From contig NZ_CP011975.1 of NCBI RefSeq assembly GCF_001047675.1, positions 1-64,000 on the forward strand: DNA of 64,000 bases, in the 5' to 3' direction. The translations under genes and the position numbers were made by a program. Source of the stretch: Yersinia aleksiciae. GTDB lineage: Bacteria > Pseudomonadota > Gammaproteobacteria > Enterobacterales > Enterobacteriaceae. Under the pieces are notes generated by a model. The model did no database searches. It had not been told where the DNA came from and was given only the letters and a program-made list of their open reading frames with translations. Positions 44,225 through 54,196 of the stretch are shown here, one piece after another (within the stretch, counting starts at the first letter, position 1; every line of letters starts with the position of its first letter).

Positions 44225-45022
44225 ATGGAGATCACAACTCTTCAGATTGTGCTGATATTCATAGTTGCCTGTATCGCCGGGATGGGTTCCATTCTGGATG
44301 AGTTCCAATTCCACCGTCCCCTTGTCGCCTGTACCTTGGTAGGTCTGGTACTGGGTGATATGAAAACCGGTATTATTATCGGTGGTACTTTGGAGATGAT
44401 CGCGCTCGGTTGGATGAACATCGGGGCCGCAGTGGCACCTGATGCCGCTCTGGCATCAATCATTTCTACTATTCTGGTTATTGCAGGCGGTCAAGACATC
44501 GGTGCCGGTATTGCACTGGCTATTCCGCTGGCAGCTGCCGGTCAAGTATTAACCATTATTGTTCGTACGATTACTGTGGCCTTCCAGCACGCCGCCGATG
44601 GTGCCGCCGAACGTGGCAGCCTTCGCGCGATAACCTGGATTCACATTTCTGCTCTGTTCTTACAGGCGATGCGTATTGCTATCCCTGCCCTGATCGTTGC
44701 CCTGTCTGTTGGGACATCTGAAGTTCAGATGCTGCTCAGCTCGATTCCTGATGTGGTCACCAGTGGTCTGAATATCGCCGGTGGTATGATCGTCGTAGTA
44801 GGTTACGCCATGGTTATCAATATGATGCGTGCCGGCTACCTGATGCCATTCTTCTATTTAGGTTTCGTTACTGCCGCATTTACCAACTTCAACCTGGTGG
44901 CTCTGGGTGTTATTGGTGTGGTTATGGCCCTGCTTTATATCCAGCTCAGCCCGAAATACAACAAGTCTCAGGTTGTACAGTCTGGCCCGGCCAATAACGA
45001 TCTTGATAACGAATTAGACTAG
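44225..45022 (+). CDS. manY: mannose PTS EIIC
   Basis: A 265-residue membrane permease subunit with several transmembrane helices. GGTLEMIALGWMNIGAAVAPDAALASI is characteristic. It forms the sugar channel with ManZ; in E. coli it is also a route for phage lambda DNA entry. A 92-base gap separates it from manX; ribosome site AGGAGAAG. Confidence 0.97.
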   Translation: MEITTLQIVLIFIVACIAGMGSILDEFQFHRPLVACTLVGLVLGDMKTGIIIGGTLEMIALGWMNIGAAVAPDAALASIISTILVIAGGQDIGAGIALAIPLAAAGQVLTIIVRTITVAFQHAADGAAERGSLRAITWIHISALFLQAMRIAIPALIVALSVGTSEVQMLLSSIPDVVTSGLNIAGGMIVVVGYAMVINMMRAGYLMPFFYLGFVTAAFTNFNLVALGVIGVVMALLYIQLSPKYNKSQVVQSGPANNDLDNELD

Positions 45023-45037
45023 GAATAGGTGAGAGAA

Positions 45038-45919
45038 ATGGTTGATACAACAACTGTGCTTGATAAAACCAGTGTTGATAAAACAACAGCTGGTGAAAAG
45101 AAACTCACGCCCGCCGACATTCGCGGTGTGTTTATCCGCTCTAACCTCTTCCAAGGGTCGTGGAACTTCGAACGTATGCAGGCGCTAGGCTTCTGCTTCT
45201 CCATGGTGCCAGCGATCCGTCGCCTGTATCCAGAGAACTCGGAAGAGCGTAAGCAGGCAATCAAACGCCACCTGGAATTCTTCAACACCCAACCCTTCGT
45301 TGCTGCCCCGATTCTGGGTGTAACGTTGGCGATGGAAGAGCAGAAAGCCAATGGTGCTGAGATTGACGACGCGGCCATTAACGGTATCAAAGTGGGTCTG
45401 ATGGGGCCTCTGGCCGGTGTGGGTGACCCCATATTCTGGGGTACTGTACGTCCGGTGTTGGCGGCGCTTGGTGCGGGTATCGCGATGAGCGGTAGCTTAC
45501 TTGGCCCACTGCTGTTCTTTGTATTGTTTAACTTGGTACGTTTGCTGACCCGTTATTATGGTGTGGCCTACGGCTATAAAAAAGGCGTCAATATCGTCAG
45601 CGATATGGACGGCGGCCTGCTACAAAAACTGACGGAAGGGGCGTCTATTCTCGGCCTGTTTGTGATGGGGGCCTTGGTTAACAAGTGGACGCACGTCAAC
45701 ATACCTGTTGTGGTGTCCAAGATAACCAACCAGAATGGCGAGACAACCGTCACCACGGTGCAAACCATCTTGGATCAGTTGATGCCAGGTTTGGTACCAC
45801 TGCTGTTAACCTTCGGTTGTATGTGGCTGTTACGCCGTAAAGTTAACGCGCTGTGGATTATTATGGGCTTCTTCGCCATCGGTATCTTCGGCTACTGGAT
45901 CGGCTTCCTGGCACCTTAA
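45038..45919 (+). CDS. manZ: mannose PTS EIID
   Basis: A 293-residue membrane subunit from the ATG at 45038, matching the E. coli N-terminus (MVDTT...). IRGVFIRSNLFQGSWNFERMQ and GVGDPIFWGTVRPV are family hallmarks. It follows manY by 15 bases. An in-frame GTG nine bases earlier is a less likely start. Confidence 0.97.
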   Translation: MVDTTTVLDKTSVDKTTAGEKKLTPADIRGVFIRSNLFQGSWNFERMQALGFCFSMVPAIRRLYPENSEERKQAIKRHLEFFNTQPFVAAPILGVTLAMEEQKANGAEIDDAAINGIKVGLMGPLAGVGDPIFWGTVRPVLAALGAGIAMSGSLLGPLLFFVLFNLVRLLTRYYGVAYGYKKGVNIVSDMDGGLLQKLTEGASILGLFVMGALVNKWTHVNIPVVVSKITNQNGETTVTTVQTILDQLMPGLVPLLLTFGCMWLLRRKVNALWIIMGFFAIGIFGYWIGFLAP

Positions 45920-45939
45920 TTGAACCGTTAGATTGAGCT

Positions 45940-45965
45940 AAAACCGGGGGGATACTCCCGGTTTT
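45940..45965 (+). terminator. intrinsic terminator of manXYZ
   Basis: AAAACCGGG and CCCGGTTTT pair around GGGATACT-type loop bases, with a T run. It precedes yobD by about 20 bases; some read-through into yobD is likely. Confidence 0.85.
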
Positions 45966-45984
45966 CTATTTTGGGAGTTGTTGC

Positions 45985-46446
45985 ATGTCGGTTACCGATA
46001 TCATTTTAGTTGTCTTTATTGCCCTACTTCTTGCTTACGCCATCTATGATGAATTCATCATGAATATGATGAAAGGCAAAACTCGGCTACAAGTTCACCT
46101 GAAACGTAAAAGCAAAATCGACTGCGCTATCTTTGTCGGACTGATTGCTATCCTCATTTACAATAATGTCATGGCAAATGGTGCGCCGTTAACCACCTAT
46201 TTATTAGTGGGTTTAGCATTAATTGCAGTTTATATCTCTTATATTCGCTGGCCTAAACTGTTGTTTAAAAATACAGGTTTCTTCTACGCTAATGCTTTTA
46301 TTGAATATAGCCGAATACAAAGTATGAATTTATCTGAAGATGGCATCTTAGTCATTGAGTTAGAGCAGCGTAGGTTACTCATTCAAGTTAGCCAATTAGA
46401 TGATTTAGAGAAAATCTATAATTTTTTCGTTGAAAATCAATCATAA
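45985..46446 (+). CDS. yobD: DUF986 membrane protein YobD
   Basis: A 153-residue inner-membrane protein with about three transmembrane helices ([51 protein letters not shown]) and a cytoplasmic C-terminus ([28 protein letters not shown]). Same neighbour order as E. coli manZ-yobD-mntP. Function unknown. Confidence 0.92.
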   Translation: MSVTDIILVVFIALLLAYAIYDEFIMNMMKGKTRLQVHLKRKSKIDCAIFVGLIAILIYNNVMANGAPLTTYLLVGLALIAVYISYIRWPKLLFKNTGFFYANAFIEYSRIQSMNLSEDGILVIELEQRRLLIQVSQLDDLEKIYNFFVENQS

Positions 46447-46581
46447 ATCCATTCTCACTGGGAAGTAAGTCTATTGAAGTTTGACTTAATAGATTAATTT
46501 CCCAGCAAGTACTCATCCCCACTCCGCTTTATTTCCACACCATTAATGATGCTTATGTGCGCTATTTTCCACTAATAATCC

Positions 46582-46600
46582 GATAATGAAAATCATTATC
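46582..46600. promoter_or_regulatory. Fur box upstream of mntP
   Basis: GATAATGAAAATCATTATC matches the 19-base Fur consensus at 18 positions. It lies about 90 bases upstream of the riboswitch, where the mntP promoter is expected. E. coli mntP is also influenced by Fur and MntR. Confidence 0.9.
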
Positions 46601-46674
46601 AATTCCATCGGTTTGCCATATTGTTTTTGGGGTTGTCGATATAAGAATTTATATGTTAAGGTTGCGGCGTTCAT

Positions 46675-46865
46675 GGGGAGTAGCCGGTTTCTATTCGTTC
46701 TATTTTTAATAGTGCGATATACAGAAACGCTCGTATCAACATACTCGTTTCATCTAATGAAACGTGGTGCGGGCAGCCAGGTAAGGTTGGCGAGACCATA
46801 GACACGTAGCTCCGTCGTTAGGTTGGGGGTGGGTTACGTGTATATGGAGCCGCCCGGCCGAGTCA
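46675..46865 (+). promoter_or_regulatory. yybP-ykoY manganese riboswitch
   Basis: The leader has the conserved segments of the Mn2+-sensing yybP-ykoY motif: TGGGGAGTAGCCG (about 46674-46686), CAACATACTCG (46738-46748), and GCCAGGTAAGGTTGGCGAGA with CCATAGACAC, closing with TATATGGAGCCGCCCGGCC just before the gene. The arrangement is like the E. coli mntP leader. High Mn2+ should stabilise the fold that exposes the ribosome site. Confidence 0.93.
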
Positions 46866-46871
46866 ATTTCT

Positions 46872-47441
46872 ATGAATCTATCAGCAACACTTATTCTTGC
46901 TTTTGCTATGTCTATGGATGCATTTGCTGCATCTATTGGTAAAGGCGCTAGTCTGCACAAACCCCGTTTTAGAGAAGCACTGCGTACCGGCCTAATATTT
47001 GGCGTAATAGAAGCTATTACCCCACTGATTGGCTGGTGTATCGGCCTGTTCGCCAGTCAATATATTCTGGAGTGGGATCACTGGATTGCCTTCAGTCTGC
47101 TGTTTATTCTTGGTTCCCGCATGATCTTTGAAGGCGCTAAGCAGCAAGTCGAAGAGACCGAAAAGATGCGCAGCCACAGTTTTTGGGTCTTGGTGATGAC
47201 CGCCATTGCCACCAGCCTTGATGCCATGGCCATTGGTGTCGGCTTGGCCTTCTTGCAAGTGAACATTGTTCACACCGCTATGGCGATTGGATTAGCCACC
47301 ATGATCATGGCTACCCTCGGTATGTTGATTGGCCGCTACATTGGCCCACTATTGGGTAAGCGCGCTGAAATCATGGGTGGGGTAGTCTTGATTGGTATCG
47401 GCTTTAATATTCTGTATGAGCATATCTATGTTCTTGCCTGA
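46872..47441 (+). CDS. mntP: manganese efflux pump
   Basis: A 189-residue membrane protein with six transmembrane helices. Two related halves carry the acidic motifs [13 protein letters not shown] (D16) and [12 protein letters not shown] (D117), known to be needed for Mn2+ export. Regulated by the Fur box and riboswitch upstream. Confidence 0.96.
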   Translation: MNLSATLILAFAMSMDAFAASIGKGASLHKPRFREALRTGLIFGVIEAITPLIGWCIGLFASQYILEWDHWIAFSLLFILGSRMIFEGAKQQVEETEKMRSHSFWVLVMTAIATSLDAMAIGVGLAFLQVNIVHTAMAIGLATMIMATLGMLIGRYIGPLLGKRAEIMGGVVLIGIGFNILYEHIYVLA

Positions 47442-47500
47442 TACCCTGATGAGGCAGCACCCTTTTATTCTCGCCGTAAAATAAAGCCACGACAAAAAGA

Positions 47501-47535
47501 AACCCCGCACTCATAAAGAGATGCGGGGTTTTTAG
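47501..47535. terminator. bidirectional terminator between mntP and fcuA
   Basis: AACCCCGCA (47501-47509) pairs with TGCGGGGTT (47522-47530), with T run after and A run before. It serves both convergent genes. Confidence 0.9.
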
Positions 47536-47576
47536 TTAGCGGATATCGGCCAACTGAGCTGGCATCAACTAACTGA

Positions 47577-49853
47577 TCAGAAGTCCATTGAGACCGACAG
47601 TTTCAGCTCGCGTGGATTACCTTGATACATGTAAGTGCCAGTATCTTCAACCGATTCCCAGTAGCGCTCGTTGGTCACGTTCTCAACGTTGGCACGCCAA
47701 ATCAGATTGGTCTCTTTCAGCGGCATGGTGTAACGCACGCCCAGATCCAAACGAGTCCAAGGTTTCAGTTTTAGGGTGTTTTCTTGGTTAGCATACTGAG
47801 AACCAGAACGGGTCACGGTTCCGGTCGCAGTTAAGCCTTCAACCGCTTTAATATCATACTCGCCGCCAAACACTAACTGATAGCGAGCCACACCCACGGC
47901 ATAATTACCGTTATTTTTGCTGTTTTGCGCTTCGGTCAGGACCGGATCCAGCCACACCGCACTGCCTAACAAGCGAGTACCAAATACTGGCTCACCGAAT
48001 ACGTTCAGCTCAACACCGCGGTTACGCTGCTCACCACCCAAGGTGTACATATTAGTTGCTGCATCAATAGAGCCAGCAGGTCGAGTGATTTCAAACAGCG
48101 CCAAAGTACCGCCATAGCGCTTGTTATCGAACTTCACGCCCATTTCATTCTGCTTGGCATGAATAATCCCGGTAACATTACCCGCATTGGCGGTATACCA
48201 AGGAGCGACTCTGCCCGGTGACAATGCTTCAATGTGGTTAGCATACAGTGAAACGTTTTCCCATGGCTTAACCAGCAGGCCATATACCGGTGTCACTTTC
48301 ATGGCATCTTGCACGTTTTTACTGTCTGCTACGCCATTATCAAAGTTACGGATAGTCACGTCCTGACGGCGCAAACCGAGCATCAACTGCACTTTATCAT
48401 CCAGCGCCGATAAGGTATCAGACACGGAGATACTGCTGGCGCGAACCTGACTGTTGAGTGTTGGGTCCTGATTCGCACTGACATACCCAGGTAAACTTGA
48501 TGTCGGCGGGAAAGGAACCACACCTGGATTATAGATACTTGTATTTACCGGTTCAGACATGTTAAAGGCAGATTTTGCCGTACGGTAGTTAGCGGCGTAA
48601 CCAATATTCACTTTATGCAGAACTGGGCCGGTCTCAAAGTGTCCACGGACACCGCCTAAACCGGCAATAGAGTCTGATACATATGGCACGTACAGGCGGC
48701 TGATGGTGGCATCGCCATTATTGGCACTTGTCAGCGTCGGCGAACCATATTGCCCTGTTTCATCATTGTGGCTAGCACCGATAGTGCCGTACACCGTCCA
48801 GTTCTGGCTGACATCATACTCGCTACGCAGCATACCGAAAGTGGTCGCCATGTCGGTATACACCCACTGCTGACCATAGTTCAATGTCGCCGCAGGTGGT
48901 TCTGGGATCTCTGTTGCGCTGCCAATGGCAACATCAGTACGCATACCGTGAACAGTCTGTTTCTGGTAACCAATATCCAAAGAGGTACGCGCGCGCTCAC
49001 CGCGATAATCTAAACCGGTAGAGAGTGCTGTAGTACGGTTTTTCTGGTCATGAATGGCCGTTTCGCCTTCACGATGCAGCGCATTAACACGTACGCCGAA
49101 CTGATCATTATCACCAAAACGACGACCCACATCCAACGAGCCACCCACTTGGGAGGAAGAGGTATAATCCACGCTTACACGAGTCAATGGGGTATCACTG
49201 GCACGTTTAGGTTCGAGGTTAATCATCCCACCCACGCCACTGCCGCTTGGGGAAATACCGTTCACAAATACGTTCGGGCCTTTGAACACTTCAACCCGCT
49301 CGACCATGCTGGTATCAATGACCTGACGCGGTAAGACGCCGAACAAGCCGCCGAACGAAATATCATCACCGTCAAGGTTGAAACCACGAATGCGGAAGTT
49401 CTGTGATGCGTTACCGTAACCGCGTACGTTCTGTACTGAAGCATCATTCCTGACCACATCAGCCAGTGTCCGCGCCTGCTGATCTTCTACCAGTTTGGAG
49501 GTGTAACCGATAACGTTAAATGGCACGTTACGGGCATCTTGCTGCCCGAGGAAGCCGATACGGCCACCATTTGCCACCTGACCATCCAGATAGGTTGGGA
49601 TCAAATCATTTCCGCCAGCGCGGAATGTATCCTGCGTTCCAACGACAGTGATGGTGTCACTCTTTTTGCTCTCATCACTCTTGGCCGTATCGGTTGCGGC
49701 GCTGGTTTTTTTAACGTTTTCAGACGCCGTGTCTGTGGTAGTTGCCGCCCATGCAGATGCCGATAACGTGCCGAGTGCAGCGCCGATCATCACGCACAAA
49801 AGACGCGGCGCAAGCCGTTTCTGATGCGCGCGGGTGGAGATTGATTGATTCAC
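47577..49853 (-). CDS. fcuA: FcuA-type TonB-dependent ferrichrome receptor
   Basis: A 758-residue outer-membrane receptor. The signal peptide probably ends after A36 (SASAWA). A TonB box (DTITVVG, about 66-72), a plug domain (NVRGYGNASQNFRIRGFNLDGDDI) and a 22-strand barrel ending in Phe (LKLSVSMDF) follow. Length and much of the sequence agree with what I remember of Y. enterocolitica FcuA, the ferrichrome receptor, but with clear divergence in extracellular loops. Related siderophores are possible. No transport genes are adjacent. A Fur box is in the promoter region. Confidence 0.88.
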   Translation of the reverse strand: MNQSISTRAHQKRLAPRLLCVMIGAALGTLSASAWAATTTDTASENVKKTSAATDTAKSDESKKSDTITVVGTQDTFRAGGNDLIPTYLDGQVANGGRIGFLGQQDARNVPFNVIGYTSKLVEDQQARTLADVVRNDASVQNVRGYGNASQNFRIRGFNLDGDDISFGGLFGVLPRQVIDTSMVERVEVFKGPNVFVNGISPSGSGVGGMINLEPKRASDTPLTRVSVDYTSSSQVGGSLDVGRRFGDNDQFGVRVNALHREGETAIHDQKNRTTALSTGLDYRGERARTSLDIGYQKQTVHGMRTDVAIGSATEIPEPPAATLNYGQQWVYTDMATTFGMLRSEYDVSQNWTVYGTIGASHNDETGQYGSPTLTSANNGDATISRLYVPYVSDSIAGLGGVRGHFETGPVLHKVNIGYAANYRTAKSAFNMSEPVNTSIYNPGVVPFPPTSSLPGYVSANQDPTLNSQVRASSISVSDTLSALDDKVQLMLGLRRQDVTIRNFDNGVADSKNVQDAMKVTPVYGLLVKPWENVSLYANHIEALSPGRVAPWYTANAGNVTGIIHAKQNEMGVKFDNKRYGGTLALFEITRPAGSIDAATNMYTLGGEQRNRGVELNVFGEPVFGTRLLGSAVWLDPVLTEAQNSKNNGNYAVGVARYQLVFGGEYDIKAVEGLTATGTVTRSGSQYANQENTLKLKPWTRLDLGVRYTMPLKETNLIWRANVENVTNERYWESVEDTGTYMYQGNPRELKLSVSMDF

Positions 49854-49886
49854 TGTATTGATGCCCCTAAAATTTACAAAACCGTT

Positions 49887-49905
49887 AGTAATGAGAATGC
49901 TTATT
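49887..49905. promoter_or_regulatory. Fur box upstream of fcuA
   Basis: AGTAATGAGAATGCTTATT matches 13 of 19 Fur consensus positions and lies 34 bases upstream of the start on the minus strand. Confidence 0.7.
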
Positions 49906-50447
49906 ATAAGGATTCAGGATTATCCGGATAACACTTTCCGATGCAAGCATTTCTGTGCTTAATGGTGGATATTTTTTGAGTCGTAAAGGAATGAGCGTTA
50001 TTGTGTGAATAACATGATCGCGCGCGGTAATGTCGCTGTTGGCTGATATGAAAGAAAATTGCAGCTAAACTATGCCTAAAATTAAAATTAGAGCAATTAA
50101 GAATAATCAACTCTCCCCACTTAAGTCATTATTTATATACTTTCAATTTGGATTTATCCCTATTATCCCTAAGGTGAAGTATTATTATTGACACTATATC
50201 GATTTAATAGGAAATCGTCTGAAGCCTTGCACCTAAAGGCCTGGCCTCACAAGCCCACGACTAAAGTGATATATCCAATCCTTTTTTTGCTTTATTAATT
50301 ATTATTGGTAATAAAAATCTTATTACCTACTTTCCTCAGTTGACGATAAACTATCTCATCACTCTTATCGCGATAACAGATTAAAGCTTCTGGCTATAGT
50401 TCTGCTCAGCCAGCGTGTGCTGAATAAAAACTCAAGGAAATACAGGA
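49906..50447. other. intergenic region between fcuA and the diguanylate cyclase gene
   Basis: About 540 bases, AT-rich, with no supported gene. The divergent promoters of both neighbours must lie here. No clear operator other than the Fur box was found. Confidence 0.6.
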
Positions 50448-52529
50448 ATGGCTATGCATCCGACATCATTTGACGATCACATTTTCCGGCTCCTCATTGA
50501 AGCCGTAGATGACTACGCCATATATATCATTGATGCCCAAGGGCATATCCTGACCTGGAACAGCGGCGCAGAGCGTAATACCGGTTATGGTGCTGAAGAG
50601 ATTATTGGTCAATCTTTTGAACTGTTTTATACCCCAGAAGATTTGGCTGGGCAGTTGCCCACCAAAGGGCTACAGCACGCTAATCAGTTTGGTCATTATG
50701 AGACTCAGGGCTGGCGGGTGCGCAAGAATGGCAAACGCTTTTGGGGTAACCTCACCCTCAACGCACTGCATGACACTGACAATAATCTGCAAGGTTTTGT
50801 CCATGTGACCCGCGATTTAACCGATAAGTGGCAGCGGGAAAATGCCTTGCGTAAAAGTGAAGAGCTGTTTCGTCATCTGATCAGTGAAGTGGAAGATTAT
50901 GCTATCTACATGATAGATACCCATGGACGTATTCTCACCTGGAATAAGGGCGGGGAGCGCAACGAGGGTTATACCAGCGATGAAATCATTGGTGAACACT
51001 TTGCCCTGCTGTTTACTCAAGAAGATATCTCTGCTGGCCTGCCGGAGAAATCTCTCGCCAAAGCGACTGCTGAGGGTAATTTCCAGACCGAAGGTTGGCA
51101 TGTACGCAAAAATGGTATCCGTTACTGGGCGAGTGTAGCGATTAACCCGATGCATGATGACAGCGGAAAACTATTGGGTTTTACCAAAATTGTCCGCGAC
51201 CTAACAGAACGCCGCCAACGGGAAGAGGCATTGCGCGTCAGTGAAGAGCGTTTTCGCCTGATGGTTGATACCGTTGAAGATTACGCCATCTTAATGCTGG
51301 ATCCATGGGGTCGGGTCAATACCTGGAACCACGGAGCAGAACGTAATATCGGCTATGCCAGCAATGAGATAATTGCTCAGCATTTTGGCTGTTTCTTCTT
51401 ACCTGAGGATATCGCGGCTGGCCTGCCGGAAAAACTGCTGAAAACCGCCGCATCCGCTGGTCGAATGGAGCGTGAAGGCTGGTTAGTTCGCAAGGATATG
51501 ACCCGTTTTTGGGCGGTCACTGTCATTACCGTGGTCCATGATCACAGTGGCAAACTGCTGGGTTATGCCAAAATAATTCGTGATATGAGTGAGCGAAAAC
51601 AGCGCGAAGATGCCCTGCGTGCCAGTGAAGTGGCTCGCTATGAAGAGCGTGAGCAGTTGCATCGGGTGTTGTCATCCATTCAGGAGGGGATTATCTCTCT
51701 CGACGGTGAAGGCCGCGTTGTATTAATGAATCCTAAAGCCGAAGAGATGACGGGCCGTAGCCAGAATGAATCCTGCGGCCTGCCGATTGAAGACGTCTTT
51801 ATTTTATGGTCCCCGCTACAGGATAAAAACCATCTGCTGGCTTTCAACCAGTGCTTGAGTGAAGGGCGTCATACTTTATTGCCGGAAGGCAGTCAGTTGC
51901 TATCAAGTCAGGGGGAACGACAAGAGATTCTCTGTTCAGCTTCACCGATACACGATCGTGACAACCAACTCACTGGCGCAGTAGTGGTATTCCAGGATGT
52001 AACGCGCGCTCGCCATGAACAGCGCGAACTGCAATATCAGGCGAACCATGACATGCTAACTGGCCTAATTAATCGGCGGCGATTAGAAGAGCGACTCACC
52101 CAGGCCATCAGCCAATTGGGCGAGAATGAGCAGCATATTCTCTGTTATGTCGATTTGGATTACTTCAAGGAAGTCAATGATACTGCCGGTCATGAAGCGG
52201 GCGATATGGTGTTGCGAATGGTGGCCCAAACCATGCAGCAAGCAGTACGTGAAAATGACCTCGTGGCCCGTTTAGGTGGCGATGAGTTTGCTATCGTACT
52301 ATTTAATTGCAAAAACACACCCGCCACAGACATTCTGGAGCAGGTCGTTGCCGATATTGCCGCCATTCAGTTCCATTGGCACGGTCAATCCTATGCCTTT
52401 ACTGCAAGTTTGGGGGCCGTTTCATTGAGCCGACAAATTGAGACAGCCGCGCAAGCCATGCGTCAGGCAGATATCGCCTGTTACGCGGCAAAACACGCGG
52501 GCCGCAATCGGTTATCTTTTGCCCTCTAA
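50448..52529 (+). CDS. multi-PAS diguanylate cyclase
   Basis: A 693-residue signalling protein. Three very similar PAS domains (about 10-125, 135-250, 260-375; each with Y-A-I-x-x-x-D/G-x-x-TWN...GAERN and RKNG-type motifs) and a fourth, diverged PAS (about 385-500) precede a GGDEF domain. The active site GGDEF (610-614) is intact, and RxxD (R601-D604) five residues earlier is a product-inhibition site. It should make c-di-GMP in response to a signal sensed by PAS. No transmembrane segment and no EAL domain. The near-identity of the first three PAS domains points to recent duplication. Confidence 0.93.
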   Translation: MAMHPTSFDDHIFRLLIEAVDDYAIYIIDAQGHILTWNSGAERNTGYGAEEIIGQSFELFYTPEDLAGQLPTKGLQHANQFGHYETQGWRVRKNGKRFWGNLTLNALHDTDNNLQGFVHVTRDLTDKWQRENALRKSEELFRHLISEVEDYAIYMIDTHGRILTWNKGGERNEGYTSDEIIGEHFALLFTQEDISAGLPEKSLAKATAEGNFQTEGWHVRKNGIRYWASVAINPMHDDSGKLLGFTKIVRDLTERRQREEALRVSEERFRLMVDTVEDYAILMLDPWGRVNTWNHGAERNIGYASNEIIAQHFGCFFLPEDIAAGLPEKLLKTAASAGRMEREGWLVRKDMTRFWAVTVITVVHDHSGKLLGYAKIIRDMSERKQREDALRASEVARYEEREQLHRVLSSIQEGIISLDGEGRVVLMNPKAEEMTGRSQNESCGLPIEDVFILWSPLQDKNHLLAFNQCLSEGRHTLLPEGSQLLSSQGERQEILCSASPIHDRDNQLTGAVVVFQDVTRARHEQRELQYQANHDMLTGLINRRRLEERLTQAISQLGENEQHILCYVDLDYFKEVNDTAGHEAGDMVLRMVAQTMQQAVRENDLVARLGGDEFAIVLFNCKNTPATDILEQVVADIAAIQFHWHGQSYAFTASLGAVSLSRQIETAAQAMRQADIACYAAKHAGRNRLSFAL

Positions 52530-52702
52530 ACGCCCTCTTCTCTTGGGGCAGTGACTGCCCCCAAACACTCGACACCCCACTAAAGACATAGTTTATACAA
52601 GGTTATTTACGTCCTACTTCCAGCAATTAGACACCGATCAAAATATGCTTTCCTCCCGTGTGATATATAAGCAATATCATCTGTTCAATTGGAAAAATAG
52701 CT

Positions 52703-52981
52703 ATGCCGTACTTTACGGTCAGTGTCGTTTTACATAATGCAGTGGAAGGCGATTATGATACGCTTAATAAGAAAATGACTGACGCGGGATTTACCCGCCT
52801 TATCGGCAGGGATAAAGTATATAAATTACCTGAAGGAGAATTCAATTACGGCAGCGGTACGTTGAATAAGCAAGAAGTGGCTGATTTAGCACTAAAAATT
52901 GCTGAGGAGATAAGGTTCATCCCCTCGATACTGGTGACTGAATCGGGTGGGCGTACTTGGCGAAACTTGGATCTAAAATAG
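52703..52981 (+). CDS. DUF2622/GhoS-like small protein
   Basis: A 92-residue protein. MPYFTVSVVLHNAVEGDYDTLNKKMTDAGFTRLI... LPEGEFNY resembles DUF2622 proteins, a ferredoxin-like fold shared with the type V antitoxin GhoS. No ghoT-like toxin gene lies beside it, so antitoxin function is doubtful. Single gene. Confidence 0.6.
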   Translation: MPYFTVSVVLHNAVEGDYDTLNKKMTDAGFTRLIGRDKVYKLPEGEFNYGSGTLNKQEVADLALKIAEEIRFIPSILVTESGGRTWRNLDLK

Positions 52982-53217
52982 ACCCACTATATTATAAATA
53001 TAAAACACCATAAATTTGACTTAAGTTTATTTCTGACGCCGCGCCAGGGTATTTCTACACTGTTATATATTAAAAGATTAATATCACTCTTATGCGTGCT
53101 ATAGGGTATTACGTTATATTGTGCGCTTAACTAGCCAATATGAATGGTAAATGAATGGTAATAAGTTAAATATGACTTGCGGCCCGAACACTGCCAGGCC
53201 GACCTGCAATAGCCTAT

Positions 53218-54081
53218 TTACTCGCCATCACTCTCAACGGCTGAGCTTTCAGCCGCAAACTCTTCTACCTTGCGGCGATGTAATGCGATGACAAAATCGG
53301 TTTCGCAGCTAAATGTCTGGCGTGCGGCCAGCTCTTGTCCTGCTTCGATGGAAGCGCGCCAGGCAAAAGGTGTCATCTGCAACAAGTTAAAACCCTGCTT
53401 GCCACTGAGTTTCATTTCATAGGCCAGTGTTTCACGGCTGACTAACTCAAAACCGTCCAGAGACTCTTCAGTATCATCATGAAGTTGCACTTCAGCATAA
53501 ATCAGTGCTTTTAACTGATAGAGATGGCGCGGGCCAGGTGCAACCGTGACCACCATCCCGCCGGGCTTCACTGTGCGCGCTAACTCGGCTGCTTTGCAAG
53601 GCGCATAAATTCGTAATACCGCATCAAGAGATTGATTGGCAAAGGGTAATCGGTGACTGGAGGCCACACAGAAATTCACCTGATGGTAGCGTTTGGCGCC
53701 GTATCTGACGGCAACTTTTGCTACGTCTAAACCAAAGACAGACATTTGGCGCTGTCGATTTAGCTGATCGGCGACCGCGGCGGTGTAATAGCCTTCACCG
53801 CAACCAATATCCAGTAACATCGCCGCATCCAGCGGTAATTCCGAATCCAGAATGTCACACACCCGCTGCTGCAAAGGCTGATAATAACCTGCATCAAGAA
53901 ATGCCCGCCGTGCCTGCATCATTTCGGGGCTATCGCCCGGTTGTTTCGAACCTTTATGCTGCACCGGCATTAAATTGACGTAACCCTCTTTGGCGCAATC
54001 AAACTGATGGTTATTGCTGCAACGCCACTGTTGCGAGCTTTGTAGCAAGGCTTGATGACAAAGGGGGCACTGATAAGACAT
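53218..54081 (-). CDS. rlmA: 23S rRNA (guanine745-N1)-methyltransferase
   Basis: A 287-residue SAM-dependent enzyme. Zinc ligands C5, C8, C21 and H25 form the N-terminal finger; [12 protein letters not shown] is the SAM-binding motif [27 protein letters not shown] follows E. coli RlmA. It methylates G745 in helix 35. The C-terminus has about 15 extra acidic residues ([15 protein letters not shown]). Confidence 0.95.
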   Translation of the reverse strand: MSYQCPLCHQALLQSSQQWRCSNNHQFDCAKEGYVNLMPVQHKGSKQPGDSPEMMQARRAFLDAGYYQPLQQRVCDILDSELPLDAAMLLDIGCGEGYYTAAVADQLNRQRQMSVFGLDVAKVAVRYGAKRYHQVNFCVASSHRLPFANQSLDAVLRIYAPCKAAELARTVKPGGMVVTVAPGPRHLYQLKALIYAEVQLHDDTEESLDGFELVSRETLAYEMKLSGKQGFNLLQMTPFAWRASIEAGQELAARQTFSCETDFVIALHRRKVEEFAAESSAVESDGE

Positions 54082-54196
54082 GGTTGAGTTCCAGATAACT
54101 GATGATTAACCGCCAGAATCACAGGCAGACGCGGTGTTAGTCTAAAGAAGCACTTCTAGGGTTGCAAGCCACTGTTTCGCCCGCGAATCCGCAATA

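Noticed and set aside
52703..52981. GhoS/GhoT toxin-antitoxin pair
   Set aside because: Only the GhoS-like protein is present; no small hydrophobic toxin gene lies next to it.
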